In this document: positions 7,680 to 18,524 of the stretch, piece by piece
How the letters are laid out: each line of letters opens with the position of its first letter
How positions within the stretch are numbered: the first letter of the stretch is position 1
Origin: CAVXTT01 sp963764685
Lineage (GTDB): Bacteria > Bacteroidota > Ignavibacteria > Ignavibacteriales > Ignavibacteriaceae
NCBI GenBank assembly: GCA_963764685.1
Contig: CAVXTT010000020.1
Span: 384,422 to 448,421, forward strand
Direction: 5' to 3'
Length of the DNA: 64,000 bases
The notes under the pieces: generated by a model
Database searches by the model: none
Seen by the model: only the letters and a program-made list of their open reading frames with translations
What the model was told of the DNA's origin: nothing
Made by a program: the position numbers and the translations under genes

Positions 7680-9088
7680 TCATAGAATCAGAGCGTTCCG
7701 AAAGTCTTCGAAGGGATTTTCCGGAGTTATCAGTTGTCCGTTTAGGACGAGAAATTTAACTTCTCCATTTTTAGAAATAACAAGATTTGCATAATCCTCG
7801 ATGGTAATTTCGGTGGGATCATTTATAGAACCGGTAACGATATTAATTGGCAGAGGGGAGTATTCCTTTTCTTCCGGGAGTTCTGTTCTAATATTTGTAT
7901 ACCCTCCTTTGAGAATAGAGATTACTTCCTGTTCGCTTATCTCAGCGTACTGAAGGAAAATTGAGTTTTAAGAGTTCTTCCCGGTGATACATCAAAGTCG
8001 GCGAAATTATATTCCTGATATCCATAATAAATGCTGAGATCTCCCATATCGGCAATTCTTCCTTCATAATAAAAGTTTCTGCCGTTTCTGGTTGTCTTCT
8101 CTTCAAGATTAATACCTATATCAATAGTAAAATCTCTACCTGCGGATCGTAAGGTCAGATTTTTGAGGAGCACATCAAAAAGGTAAATTTCATTGAACGG
8201 GATATTGGTGTAAATATCAGTTGATTCGTGCTTATAATTTTCCTGGGATATGCATTTAAAAGCCGTAAGAAGAAGTATAAAGTTTAATTTCCTCACGAAC
8301 TGCTTCTCTGTATCACCTTTCCATCCGCCCGATTCTACAAGAATGGTACTTGTTCCGTTGTTCTGAAAATTATCACCGAATGCTCTCTGTTCAAAATCAT
8401 CTTTATATTTACCGATATGCCCCGGAATGAAGACTGACATTATTTTATATAATCTTGAAATAAGTTTAATAGCGTTCAGCCTTATGTGATTAATGCTTTG
8501 TTCGATATCCGATGGGGGAGCAAGAAATGATATGGCGGCACTTTTAAAGCATTTCCCGGCAGTATAATGTATATCCTGGTCGTGCAGGTTAAATCCGAAT
8601 TCTGGTTTGAATTGAACAGCTTCATTATTCAGGATCTGTGCTTCGGGGGTGCTCAGCTTGGCGGCATCCCGGTTAATATCTATTCCTCCTCTGTTCCTTC
8701 TGGTGAATATTTCTGCTCCATCAGGATTCAGCATAGGAATAAATGAGAACGAAAGATGCTTCAGGAGCAAATTGCGGATGGGATCATAATTATCCTGCGA
8801 AGACAGGAAATTAAAGATATCGAATAATGCCATTGTTGCTGTGGGTTCATCACCATGCATTTGTGACCAGCAGAGAACTTTCTTCTTACCCGTACCTGCA
8901 GTAATCCGGAATATTTCTCTCCCTTCAACTGACCTACCTAGCTGAGTTGTGGTGAATATTTTTTTATCAAGCTTATGAATTAATTGAACTATATCAGTAT
9001 GCTTGAACCTTCGATCCTTGAGGGAGCCCTCGAGGTATTTCTCATATTCAAAATAAATACTGTTAGCGAATTCGATATCTTGAAGCAT
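7680..9088 (-). CDS. M14-family zinc carboxypeptidase (frameshifted near C-terminus)
   Basis: Metallocarboxypeptidase-like protein. The zinc ligands appear as HGDE at residues 78-81 (HxxE) and a third His in NLHDQD near residue 169. NPDG and NRGGIDINRD supply the usual substrate-binding Asn/Arg, and ILVESGG contains the likely catalytic Glu. No signal peptide is obvious. The frame breaks near 7955. The next frame continues for about 85 codons (LQYAEISEQEVISILKGGY ... FRNALIL) to a TGA at 7680 and encodes an appended domain. A one-base loss in a short T/C run explains it. Confidence 0.85.
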
Positions 9089-9176
9089 CAGTCAGGACAT
9101 TAATAATATAAATTTGATAAATTAAAATAGAAAATTATTCTAATTTAAGATAAATTTCCGTTAAGGAGTGATATCT

Positions 9177-9719
9177 ATGGCAACAACTATGTTAAAAATC
9201 GGATCATCAATGCCGGAATTTGATCTTCCTGCAACCGATGGGAAAAATTATAGCAATGCATACTTTGTTGATTATAAAGGCCTGATAATAATATTCAGCT
9301 GTAATCATTGTCCTTATGTACAGGCTTATGAGGAACGTATGAAAGCAGTTGCGGCAGATTATTCATCTAAGGGAATAGCAATGGCTGCTGTAAATCCGAA
9401 TGATGTATCAAAATATGAAGATGATTCATTTGAAGGAATGATAAAGAGGGCTGCAGAAAGGAAATTTAATTTTCCCTATCTACGTGATGAATCGCAGGAA
9501 ACAGCAAAAGCATTTGGCGCTACACATACCCCGGAAGTATTTCTTTTTGATGATAATAGAAAATTGATCTATCACGGGAAAATAGATGATAACTGGCAGG
9601 AGCCGGATGCAGTGCAAAACAGTTATCTCCGAACAGCTCTTGATGAGTATTTAAAGAATGAAGATATATCTGTTCCGGAGACTTATTCTATCGGGTGTAC
9701 GATAAAATGGAAGGATTAG
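9177..9719 (+). CDS. Redoxin/thioredoxin-like protein
   Basis: 180-residue AhpC/TSA-type thioredoxin-fold protein. The redox centre is CNHC at residues 42-45 in FSCNHCPYV. The fold continues with GATHTPEVFLFD, containing the cis-Pro of the thioredoxin fold. It ends with a third conserved Cys in SIGCTIKWK, typical of this small family of cytoplasmic redoxins. The ATG at 9177 is preferred over a GTG three codons upstream because AAGGAG lies eight bases before it. It overlaps the convergent barrel gene by four bases. Confidence 0.9.
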   Translation: MATTMLKIGSSMPEFDLPATDGKNYSNAYFVDYKGLIIIFSCNHCPYVQAYEERMKAVAADYSSKGIAMAAVNPNDVSKYEDDSFEGMIKRAAERKFNFPYLRDESQETAKAFGATHTPEVFLFDDNRKLIYHGKIDDNWQEPDAVQNSYLRTALDEYLKNEDISVPETYSIGCTIKWKD

Positions 9720-10378
9720 TACATTAAGCCGAGATTGATGGTTACAAAGAATCCTCCCAGCTGCTTTTTATATCTTCCTTCAAGACTCTCGACTCCCTGG
9801 TCGAAGAAGGTTATAAAATAGTATCTGAAATTGAGTCCTAAAAGATTACGTGTATCAATTCCGATATTAGCACCAAATCCTATATAACTTCCGAGGGCAT
9901 AATGCGGCTGGGCGTTTCCAAATGCTTTAAAGAACTCCTCACTATATGGTGTTGTTATAACAAAGGTCGGGCCTATACCTGCATTTATATACGGACGGAG
10001 ATTATCGGTAATTACACTTTCAAATATCCTGAAATGAGCTCCAAAATTCACAGGCAGAATAAATATTCTGTTCTTTTTCCCGACAGTATATTTTTGTCCG
10101 TAATAATCAACATACTCGAATTCTTTTTCATCTTTAGCTTCGGAAACTGAAAAATCACCGAACAAGGTTAATTTTTTACTTATTTCCCTGCGGTAGAATC
10201 CGCCCAGACCAAATCCTCCATCGCTGAACATAATATCCAGGCCAATTGTATTATCAGGGAAATCCATAGGTTCTTTTTCGGGTGCAAGTTCCCCGATCCC
10301 TTGTCCATTTACATTACAGCAACTAATTAGTAATATTGTCAGTATTATTATCGATTTCATATTTATAGTTATTTTCAC
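9716..10378 (-). CDS. Outer-membrane beta-barrel protein
   Basis: About 220 residues with an N-terminal signal sequence (MKSIIILTILLISCCNVNGQ; an ATG at 10360 may be the true start). The mature part alternates polar and aromatic residues in strands such as TIGLDIMFSDGGFGLGGFY and NLLGLNFRYYFITFF, and ends in an aromatic residue (LGLMY). This fits a small 8-stranded porin-like or OmpA-like barrel with turns GFGA and GIGP. No specific function can be assigned. Confidence 0.75.
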   Translation of the reverse strand: MKITINMKSIIILTILLISCCNVNGQGIGELAPEKEPMDFPDNTIGLDIMFSDGGFGLGGFYRREISKKLTLFGDFSVSEAKDEKEFEYVDYYGQKYTVGKKNRIFILPVNFGAHFRIFESVITDNLRPYINAGIGPTFVITTPYSEEFFKAFGNAQPHYALGSYIGFGANIGIDTRNLLGLNFRYYFITFFDQGVESLEGRYKKQLGGFFVTINLGLMY

Positions 10379-10435
10379 TCTTTAAAAATAAGCAACCATA
10401 AATCATTTGCAATAACCTATTTCATCACGTAAAAA

Positions 10436-11059
10436 ATGCTCACAAGTATCGATGATTCTGTATTCTGGGATAATCTTTATGAAAGCGGGGAGGTTAACTG
10501 GGATCTAAAATCACCTAATCCTGTGTTCAAATCCCTGATTGAGAAGGGGGAATTTATTCAGCCTTGCAGCATTCTCATTACCGGAAGCGGGAAAGGGTAT
10601 GATGCCGTAGCGGCAGCCAAGGCAGGATATGCAGTAACTGCTGTGGATTTTTCACAAAAAGCGGTTAGCCATTCAAAGGAGCTTGCAAAAAAAGAGAATA
10701 CCTCAATACGTGTCCTGCAGGCCGATGTTTTTAAATTGCGGGAGATACTTGATGAACCATTTGACGCAGTGTACGAATACACAACCTTTTGTGCAATAAA
10801 TCCATTGCGGCGTGAGGAATTTGCGGAGGAAATAAGTTCGTTGATCAGACCTGGAGGTAAATTTATTTCTGTAATGTTCCCTGTAGATGGCAGGACAGGC
10901 GGTCCTCCTTTTAATATTGATGTGATCGAATTTTATAAATTGTTCTCCCGATTCCTGAGACTGGATTTTTCTACTAGAGACATAAACTCCGTAAAACCAA
11001 GGAAGGGAAAAGAGATTCTTCAAATCTATATAAAACCGGAGAAAGTGGTGCCGTTATGA
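10436..11059 (+). CDS. SAM-dependent methyltransferase, TPMT family
   Basis: 207-residue class I methyltransferase of the thiopurine S-methyltransferase-like family. The start SVFWDNLYESGEVNWDL is the family's W-x-x-x-Y-x-x-G-x-x-x-W-D signature. The SAM site is ILITGSGKGYDAVAAA followed by the acidic VTAVDFS. VYEYTTFCAI and FPVDGRTGGPPF match the core that binds the acceptor. The substrate is unknown; homologues methylate thiols, halides or metalloids. Its TGA overlaps the ATG of the next gene (ATGA), so the two are coupled. Confidence 0.9.
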   Translation: MLTSIDDSVFWDNLYESGEVNWDLKSPNPVFKSLIEKGEFIQPCSILITGSGKGYDAVAAAKAGYAVTAVDFSQKAVSHSKELAKKENTSIRVLQADVFKLREILDEPFDAVYEYTTFCAINPLRREEFAEEISSLIRPGGKFISVMFPVDGRTGGPPFNIDVIEFYKLFSRFLRLDFSTRDINSVKPRKGKEILQIYIKPEKVVPL

Positions 11060-14000
11060 TCTTCTCCAGGATGCCTAAAAAAAATATTGATCTTCAGAAT
11101 GATATCAAATCAAAAATTCAAAGTGGAAAAACTGAGGAACTGCTGCTTGTTGTCCCTACCAATAGAAAAAGCAGATATTTAAAAGAGAAATTATTTCCGC
11201 TTCTCCAGGCGGAACAGTAAGCAGTGTTAATGTCGATACGATAGGTACATTCGCTCAAAAGCTTCTGTCTGTCACCGAAAGCTCAACAGGCAGGATCCTT
11301 TCTGATGCTGCATCAGCTGTCCTTCTCAAACAATCAATCAATGAAAGCAAATTAAGTTATTTTTCCCGGTACCGTAGTACTATTCCTGCCGGCACTTTGG
11401 ATAGAATCAAAAATGTAATTTCGGAGTACAAAAGAAACGGCATCAAACCAGAAATGATCCGTCAGGAATCGGCAAAACTTGCAGGTGCAGAAAAGCTTAA
11501 AGCTCTTGATATTGCAGACATTTATGACAACTATGACCGGCTTTGCAGAAGTCTTAATGTTAAAGAGATCGGCGATATTTATAATGATCTGAATAACTTA
11601 AGCCCGGCAGAATTTTCAAATTGTTTCCGCACCCAATATCCGCTTGTCAGCCTAATGGTAATAGACGGTTTTGATGAATTTACTACTCCTGAAATTGAAT
11701 TTATAAATTCTACTGCAGATATCACTGGTCTGGAGCTTTATGTTCAGCTGGACTATTATGGTTTGAACGAACATATTTTCTCTCATCTTGATCAATGCTA
11801 TTCAAAGCTCTTATCAAAAAAGTTTTTAATTACTGAGGATGAAAATGAGGATAGATCTCAGGAATTTAGAAAAATAATCAGAACACAGATGTTTGTTCCG
11901 GGCGGCATAAAAGCAGTAACCGGGAATATATCTGTAATTGAATCTCCTTCCCGGGAGATGGAGATTGAATTTATTGCAAAAGAGATTAAGGATCTTTTGT
12001 TCTCCGGGAATGTTGAACCGGCTAATATTTGTGTCGTATTCAACCTTATAAAAAATTATTCTCCCCTTGTCAGGGACATTTTCCCTGTATACGGATTGCC
12101 TTTTAACCTGACCGACCGCAAAGCCCTTGCAATGTCTTCTCCCGTAGTAACGATAATAAATTTTCTTGAGATACTGGAGAATGATTATTACTATAAAAAC
12201 ATTTTCCGTTCTTTGAGTTCAGGATATATTAAACTGAATAATATTAATCTTTCGAATCTATATGCAGCATCGGCAAACCTGAAGATAATCTCAGGATATT
12301 CTAACTGGATCAATTCCCTTCAGGAAGGAATAATTAATCTAGAAGCAGAGAATGGCCGCAGTTCTGCGGGAAAGGTATATATTTATAAAAAAGCCCTGGA
12401 AGATATAAAACTGCTGAATGATTTCCTTACTCCTTTCAATTCTAAAATGACAGTCAGGGAGTTCAGAAACCTATTGATAAAGACTATTTATGATCTGAAT
12501 ATCCACGGGGAGATATTAAATAAAAATGCAGATAATGTTGAAGAAAATATAAAGGGACTGACGGAGTTCATTGGTACCCTTGATGAGCTTTTTGAACTTC
12601 TTGAAAAGGAGGAAGGGAACGCTCAGCTGCCGCTAAAATATTTTTTGAATAATATCCGGACAGCGGTAACCGGTACAAGATTTAATATAAAAGAAAAACC
12701 CGGATACGGTATCCTGGTCACCAATTTAAATGAGATAAGGGGATTAAGTTTCGATTACTTATTTATTGGAGGCTTATGCGATGGTGATTTCCCCACAAGA
12801 TATAAGCCGGAGATATTTAATTCAGGAACTTACGTAAAAAATGAAAAGAGACATCAGACTGAGGAGAGATACCATTTTTATCAGGCACTATGTTCCTGGA
12901 ATAAAAATCTGTTCCTCTCATATCCACTTTTTAGTGATAAGAAAGAACTGGTTAAATCAAATATTCTGAGGGAATTTGAAGAATTGTTTGAAACAGAAAC
13001 TAAAAATGCCGGTGATTATAAATCAAAGATCTACTCAAATGAAGAACTGCTTAATACAATCGGAAGCAAAAAACTAAAACTTTCAGCGGATAATGCGTAT
13101 AAACTGAATAGCCTCCGGATAAAAGAGTCAATCGATATAAATAACCTTAGGAAAGAAAATCCTTTCGGCAGCTCAGAATATACAGGACGGATATTAAGTA
13201 AACTGGATCTTGTTTCCAGGCAGGCTCTTGATTCTCATTGCAAAAAGGAATTTTCCGTCTCACAGCTTGAACTTTATGCCGGGTGTCCCTTCCGTTATTT
13301 TGTCGAAAGGGTATTGACACTGAACACGATAGAGGAGCCGGTTGAAGAAATTGAGGCTAAAGAACTTGGCAGTCTGCTGCATGTTATTTTGTACCGGTTC
13401 TATACAGAACTAAATGAAAAGGGGATTAAATTAAAGAATGCTGATGATGATTGTTTCAATATTGCGGTAGAACTGATGTTCTCGATTGCCGAAAATGAAA
13501 TAAAAGCAGCAGTCTTCTCACCTTTATCCTTTTATGAAAAAGAAAAAATTCTCGGTATTAACGGAAGGAAGACAGATTCCATTCTTTACCAGTTCCTGCT
13601 GCTTGAGAGAGCATCCGGAGATAATTATGTCCCCTCATTTTTTGAAGTAAGCTTTGGTGATCTTCCGAGGGAAAAATACGATAAAGGAGAATCGTTAAGC
13701 AAGTTCAAAGCTGGAAATATATCTGTAAGAGGAAAGATAGACAGGGTCGATATTGATTATACAGAAGAAAAATTTAAGGTAATTGATTATAAAAGCGGAA
13801 CATTTAAACCTTCTGAAAAGGATATCCAGGCAGGGTTATCCCTTCAGCTGCCGCTTTATATGATTGCCGCAAGAGAACTGATAAGATTAAGACTTGCTAA
13901 AGACTTTATCCCAGCAGGAGGCGAGATTTATTCTCTTAAATATTCTGAGAAAGATCTGAAGAAGAGTACGGTTATAAAGGAAAGTCCGGAGATGGCAGAT

Positions 14001-14141
14001 AATTGTATTCAAATGATAGAGAAATATGTAGATTCCATAGCGGGCGGCAACTTTAATCTCTCTGAACTTGAAGACAGGGAAAAGAGAATCTGCAGATTCT
14101 GCACCTATCGCACTGTATGCCGGATAGATGAATTGAACTAA
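11056..14141 (+). CDS. AddB-like PD-(D/E)XK nuclease/inactivated helicase (frameshifted)
   Basis: About 1,028 residues when one frameshift near 11205 is repaired. The start at 11056 overlaps the methyltransferase stop. The N-terminal part resembles a UvrD/AddB helicase fold with a degenerate Walker A (VVPTNRKSRYLKEK). The C-terminal PD-(D/E)XK nuclease shows GKIDRVD, then VIDYKSG and LQLPLYM. Four cysteines, one in YAGCPFRYF and three in ICRFCTYRTVC, fit the iron-sulfur cluster of AddB-type nucleases. The role would be double-strand-break end processing. No addA partner lies next to it; the gene is followed by a secreted peptidase. Confidence 0.85.
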
Positions 14142-16108
14142 TGAAAATTGTCTTTCTGTATCTGATTTTATGTTCAGCCGTTATCTTACCGCAGGATTTC
14201 AGCTTTGATGTTGCAGAATATGAAAAAAAGAGTTATGAAAATCATATAATCAATGAAGAAACCTTTTATCCGGGCGACCCTTCCATTGATATTTTATTCT
14301 ATAAGCTAAATCTAAACATCACCTGGAGACCCGATTATCTAAAGGGTGAAGTCCTTGTCAGAGCAAAAAATCTTACTGAGGACCTTTCAGCTATTTTTCT
14401 TGACCTTACAGATGAACTTATGGTTGATTCAGTTATTGCTGAGGGGCATCAGACAACCTTTACCCACGAAAATGATAAGCTCTTTATTGATTTTAATCCA
14501 ATACTTTCCGGGGAAATATTGAATGTTCTAATCTACTATCAGGGTATTCCGGGCAGTGATGGTTCAGGAAGCTTTACTTTCGGTGAGCATAATGGAATGC
14601 CTGCCATTTTTAATTTGAGTGAACCTTATGGGGCAAAGGACTGGTGGCCTTGTAAAGATACGCCTGCCGACAAAGCCGATTCATCAGAAGTATGGCTGAC
14701 AGTAAGAGATGACCTGACAGCCGTCTCAAACGGAACTCTGGAAGAAGTAATTGAAAATGGTGATACTAAAACTTATAAATGGAAGAACCATTATCCCATT
14801 GCTCATTATTTGATTTCAGCAGCTATATCAAATTATTCCGAATACAGACAGAATTTCTATTATCCACCGAATATTATTATGCCTGTAGTTCATTATATCT
14901 ATCCCGAGCACCTTGAGATGGTAAAACCTGATCTTGACAGAACTCTGGAAATGCTGAATATATTTTCAGAGCTGTTTGATATATATCCTTTTTTGAATGA
15001 GAAATACGGTCATGCAGAATTCGGGTGGGGAGGCGGAATGGAGCATCAGACTATCTCTTCAATGGGAGCCTTTAATGAAAATATCATATCGCACGAATTG
15101 GCACATCAATGGTTTGGAGATAAAATTACCTGTCGCGACTGGCACCATATATGGCTGAATGAAGGATTTGCAACTTTTGCAACCTCCTTATACTACGAAA
15201 AAAGTTATGGTGATGAAGCATATAAAAGTTATATTGAAATTCAGATGGCAAATGCAAAGAATGCTGCAGGCTCTTTGTATGTTCAGGATATTACTTCTTT
15301 TGCCGAAATATTCAGTGGTCCCAGAAGCTACTCCAAGGGAGCAGTTGTCCTTCATATGCTCAGGGGAATAACCGGTGATTCTGTATTTTTTAATATATTA
15401 AAAACATATGCTGATGATCCGTCAGTAAGTTATGGAACAGCAGTTACTGAGGATTTTCGCGCGATCGCCGAAAGGATTTACGGCGGGAGTCTGGAATATT
15501 TTTTTAATGAGTGGGTATATGGTGTAAAATATCCGAAATATTTAGCAGGCTGGAATTACAGCAGTATCGAGGGGAATATATACAGAATTAACCTGCACAT
15601 TGGACAGCAGCTGAATGACACTCCACTTTTTTTTACGATGCCTCTTCAGATAAAGATAAGCACCGGTTTGGGGGATACAACAGCTGTTGTATTTAATAAC
15701 CAGCAGATACAGGATTTTGAGATTATCATTACCGGTAAGCCGATTGACCTTATTGTTGATCCCGAAAATTATGTATTAAAAGAAATCTTGTATACAAATA
15801 CCGGAAATGAATACCTTCCTAAAGAATATTCATTGGAACAGAATTATCCAAATCCCTTTAATTCCTCCACAATGATAAAATTCTCCATACCAGTAAATAA
15901 TTTTGGAAATACTCACGTAAAACTTAAATTATTTGATGTCGGCGGGAATGAGATTAACGTTCTTTACGATAATATTCTCCCCGCAGGGGCTTATACCATA
16001 CCATTTAACGCTGCCGGTGCGGCAAAAGGTATCAGCAGTGGAGCATACATCTATACCCTGGAGGCAGACGGTAAAATATTCAGCAGGAAGATGATGTTTT
16101 TGAAGTAA
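14141..16108 (+). CDS. Secreted M1-family metallopeptidase with T9SS type A sorting domain
   Basis: 655 residues. A signal peptide starts the protein (IVFLYLILCSAVILPQ). The gluzincin centre is GGGMEH, then HELAHQW with a downstream Glu in WLNEGFATF, the zinc ligands of aminopeptidase N-type enzymes. The C-terminal ~90 residues are a Por secretion sorting domain opening LEQNYPNPFNSSTMIKFSIP and ending SGAYIYTLEADGKIFSRKM. The protein is therefore expected to cross the outer membrane by T9SS and be attached or released. It starts one base into the previous stop codon, and a terminator follows at 16197. Confidence 0.95.
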   Translation: MKIVFLYLILCSAVILPQDFSFDVAEYEKKSYENHIINEETFYPGDPSIDILFYKLNLNITWRPDYLKGEVLVRAKNLTEDLSAIFLDLTDELMVDSVIAEGHQTTFTHENDKLFIDFNPILSGEILNVLIYYQGIPGSDGSGSFTFGEHNGMPAIFNLSEPYGAKDWWPCKDTPADKADSSEVWLTVRDDLTAVSNGTLEEVIENGDTKTYKWKNHYPIAHYLISAAISNYSEYRQNFYYPPNIIMPVVHYIYPEHLEMVKPDLDRTLEMLNIFSELFDIYPFLNEKYGHAEFGWGGGMEHQTISSMGAFNENIISHELAHQWFGDKITCRDWHHIWLNEGFATFATSLYYEKSYGDEAYKSYIEIQMANAKNAAGSLYVQDITSFAEIFSGPRSYSKGAVVLHMLRGITGDSVFFNILKTYADDPSVSYGTAVTEDFRAIAERIYGGSLEYFFNEWVYGVKYPKYLAGWNYSSIEGNIYRINLHIGQQLNDTPLFFTMPLQIKISTGLGDTTAVVFNNQQIQDFEIIITGKPIDLIVDPENYVLKEILYTNTGNEYLPKEYSLEQNYPNPFNSSTMIKFSIPVNNFGNTHVKLKLFDVGGNEINVLYDNILPAGAYTIPFNAAGAAKGISSGAYIYTLEADGKIFSRKMMFLK

Positions 16109-16196
16109 AAATTTGCTTTCTTCCTCTTCTCAGAGTACATTCCAATGTTAGGGAAGCTCATCTTGACATATAATCCCGTTTTCTTTAATTTGGTAC

Positions 16197-16217
16197 ACCA
16201 CTGCCGAAAGCGGTGGT
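16197..16217 (+). terminator. Rho-independent terminator
   Basis: ACCACTGC and GCGGTGGT form an 8-bp stem (one T-G pair) with a five-base loop and a run of eight T starting at 16220. It closes the M1 peptidase transcription unit 45 bases before greA. Confidence 0.85.
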
Positions 16218-16261
16218 ACTTTTTTTTAAAAAGCGTTCTTTTAATTATAATATTTAACTAT

Positions 16262-16738
16262 ATGTCTGAAGAGAATTTCGTTTACGTTACCAAAGAAAGA
16301 TTAATCGAGCTCGAAAAAGAGCTTCAGGAATTAAAAACCAGTGGACGAAAAGAGATAGCACGAAAAATTGCCGAAGCAAGATCTCATGGGGATCTTTCGG
16401 AGAATGCGGAATACGATGCCGCAAAAGAAGAACAGGGACTGTTCGAGCTGAAGATAAGTAAGCTGGAAAATGTTCTCTCCCGCGTTAGAATTATTGAAAG
16501 TAACCAGTTTGAAGATGGTAAAATACATATCCTCTCTCATGTGTCGATTAAAAATCTGAAGAGTAATAAAATAATAGAGTATACCCTTGTATCTCCGGAG
16601 GAGGCTGATTTCCAATCCGGAAAAATATCTGTTACATCACCTGTAGGGCAGGCGCTCCTTGGAAAAATTGTCGGCGACCAGGTCAAAGTTAAAGCTCCCG
16701 CAGGACTTCTTGAATTCGAAGTATTATCAATTAAATAA
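16262..16738 (+). CDS. greA: Transcription elongation factor GreA
   Basis: Cleavage factor that rescues backtracked RNA polymerase. 158 residues. The N-terminal coiled coil includes LIELEKELQELK and the conserved tip ARSHGDLSENAEYDAAKEEQ, with the paired acidic residues that reach the polymerase active site. The C-terminal FKBP-like domain ends SPVGQALLGKIVGDQVKV. The open frame extends further upstream, but MSEENFVYVTKE at 16262 is the normal GreA start and lies after the terminator. First gene of a long plus-strand run to 24258. Confidence 0.96.
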   Translation: MSEENFVYVTKERLIELEKELQELKTSGRKEIARKIAEARSHGDLSENAEYDAAKEEQGLFELKISKLENVLSRVRIIESNQFEDGKIHILSHVSIKNLKSNKIIEYTLVSPEEADFQSGKISVTSPVGQALLGKIVGDQVKVKAPAGLLEFEVLSIK

Positions 16739-16746
16739 ATATTAAT

Positions 16747-17835
16747 TTGTCAGATGAATCCTACATACAATTAGCCCTTGAGATTGCCAAAAAAGGGATC
16801 GGAAAGGTTAGCCCAAACCCGCTTGTCGGTGCTGTTATAATAAAGAATGACAGGATTATCGGAGCAGGTTTTCACGAAAAGTTCGGTGAAAACCACGCAG
16901 AGATAAATGCAATTAACTCGGCACGCGAAAGTATTGAAGGCTCAACTCTCTATATAAATCTTGAACCCTGTAGTCATTTCGGTAAAACCCCTCCCTGCGT
17001 TGATAAACTTATCGAGTGTAAAATTAAAAGAGTAGTTATCGGAACTCTTGATATGAACCCGCTTACTTCAGGTAAGGGAGTAAAGAAATTAAAAAGTGCC
17101 GGCATTGATGTAAAGGTTGGCGTACTTGAAAAGGAATGTGTGAAGCTGAATAAAGCTTTCTTCAAATATATAACTAAAAAAGTACCTTATGTTTCAATTA
17201 AAGCCGCACAGACATTAGATGGAAAAATAGCAGACCTTAATGGAGCATCCAGATGGATTTCCTGCTCGCAGTCAAGAAAGTACGTACACGGTTTAAGGGC
17301 GAGATATGATGCTGTATTAGTTGGTTCAGGGACAGTTAAAAAAGATAATCCATCCCTGACGGTACGGCTTGTTGAGGGGCGTAATCCCAAACGAATAATT
17401 TTAGATACAGGTTTAAATCTTAAAACCACTTACAGAATATTTTCAAAAAACACCGACAAGAATCTTATAGTTGTAACTTCAAAAAACAGTATTAATAAAA
17501 CCAGAAAGGTTCAAAAGCTAAGGCAGCTTGGAGCACAACTGGTATTTGCTAAAGAAAATGAGTCGGGTCTGCTCGATCTGAAGAATGTTCTTGAGCAGCT
17601 TGCAAAAATTCAGATAGCCTCTGTTCTTGTTGAAGGGGGTACAGAATTAATTACTTCTTTAATAGCTCAGAAGCTTTACGACGACATCCTTATTTTTATT
17701 AGTCCCAAAGTTCTCGGCGAAGGGAAGTCGGTTACCGGAAACCTGGGCATACGGAGCATCCATAATGCTTTTCAGCTTAATATTGAGAATTATCAGAAGA
17801 TCGGTGACGATTTACTGGTCGAATTAAAGAAATAA
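16747..17835 (+). CDS. ribD: Riboflavin biosynthesis deaminase/reductase RibD
   Basis: Bifunctional enzyme for steps two and three of riboflavin synthesis. The N-terminal deaminase has the zinc motif HAE at residues 50-52 and Cys75/Cys84 in EPCSHFGKTPPC. The C-terminal reductase begins about residue 147 (VSIKAAQTLDGKIA) with the substrate loop SRWISC and NPSLTVR, and VLVEGGTELI near the end. Length 362 is typical. The start is TTG at 16747, eight bases after the greA stop. No FMN riboswitch fits in this gap. Confidence 0.96.
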   Translation: MSDESYIQLALEIAKKGIGKVSPNPLVGAVIIKNDRIIGAGFHEKFGENHAEINAINSARESIEGSTLYINLEPCSHFGKTPPCVDKLIECKIKRVVIGTLDMNPLTSGKGVKKLKSAGIDVKVGVLEKECVKLNKAFFKYITKKVPYVSIKAAQTLDGKIADLNGASRWISCSQSRKYVHGLRARYDAVLVGSGTVKKDNPSLTVRLVEGRNPKRIILDTGLNLKTTYRIFSKNTDKNLIVVTSKNSINKTRKVQKLRQLGAQLVFAKENESGLLDLKNVLEQLAKIQIASVLVEGGTELITSLIAQKLYDDILIFISPKVLGEGKSVTGNLGIRSIHNAFQLNIENYQKIGDDLLVELKK

Positions 17836-17903
17836 TATCCTTTCTTAAAACGCCTCCTGCGGAAAATTCACTATTTTTAACTTGTAAATTTCAGGAGATA
17901 ATT

Positions 17904-18515
17904 ATGTTCACCGGTCTGGTTGAAGAAAAAGGTAAATTATTTAAAAAGATAAAAACAGGAGAAGGCTACAGATTAGAATTCAAAGCAAAAATAGTTACAG
18001 GAGATCTCGGGATTGGAAACAGTATAGCTGTTAATGGATGCTGCCTTACAGTTGTTAATTTAATGGATAATGTATTTTCAGTTGATGTTATCGAAGAAAC
18101 ATTAATAAAAACAAACCTTGGCAGACTAAAGGAGGGCAGCAGCGTTAATCTTGAAAGACCATTGAAAGCTGATGCCCGGCTGGGTGGTCATTTTGTACTG
18201 GGTCATATTGATACAACCGGAAGAGTAGAGAAAGTTGAAGAGCTTTCCAATAGTCATTTTATGACAATCTCTATGGGCGGGGAGTTCAGAAAATACCTAA
18301 TCTTTGTTGGTTCGGTTGCCATCGATGGTGTAAGTATGACGGTTGCCCGTCTTGAAGGGAACACTTTTTCTGTCGGTATTATCCCTCATACCTGGCAGGA
18401 GACAGTTTTTTCGGATAAGAAACAGGGTGATACTGTTAATCTTGAATTTGACGTTTTGGGTAAGTACGTTGAAAGGATTATGGAAATTAAAGCCAATACT
18501 GGTAACCAGTTATAA
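17904..18515 (+). CDS. ribE: Riboflavin synthase, alpha chain
   Basis: Dismutates two 6,7-dimethyl-8-ribityllumazine molecules to riboflavin. 203 residues with the two tandem lumazine-binding repeats: MFTGLVEEKG ... NSIAVNGCCLTVV, and GHFVLGHIDTTGRV ... SVAIDGVSMTVA. The start MFTGLVE is the family hallmark and is preceded by CAGGAG. It follows ribD by 68 bases; ribBA and ribH are not in the window. Confidence 0.96.
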   Translation: MFTGLVEEKGKLFKKIKTGEGYRLEFKAKIVTGDLGIGNSIAVNGCCLTVVNLMDNVFSVDVIEETLIKTNLGRLKEGSSVNLERPLKADARLGGHFVLGHIDTTGRVEKVEELSNSHFMTISMGGEFRKYLIFVGSVAIDGVSMTVARLEGNTFSVGIIPHTWQETVFSDKKQGDTVNLEFDVLGKYVERIMEIKANTGNQL

Positions 18516-18524
18516 ATTTATCAA

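Noticed and set aside
16739..16746. FMN riboswitch before ribD/ribE
   Set aside because: Only 8 bases separate greA and ribD and 68 bases separate ribD and ribE; no conserved RFN elements are seen in either gap.
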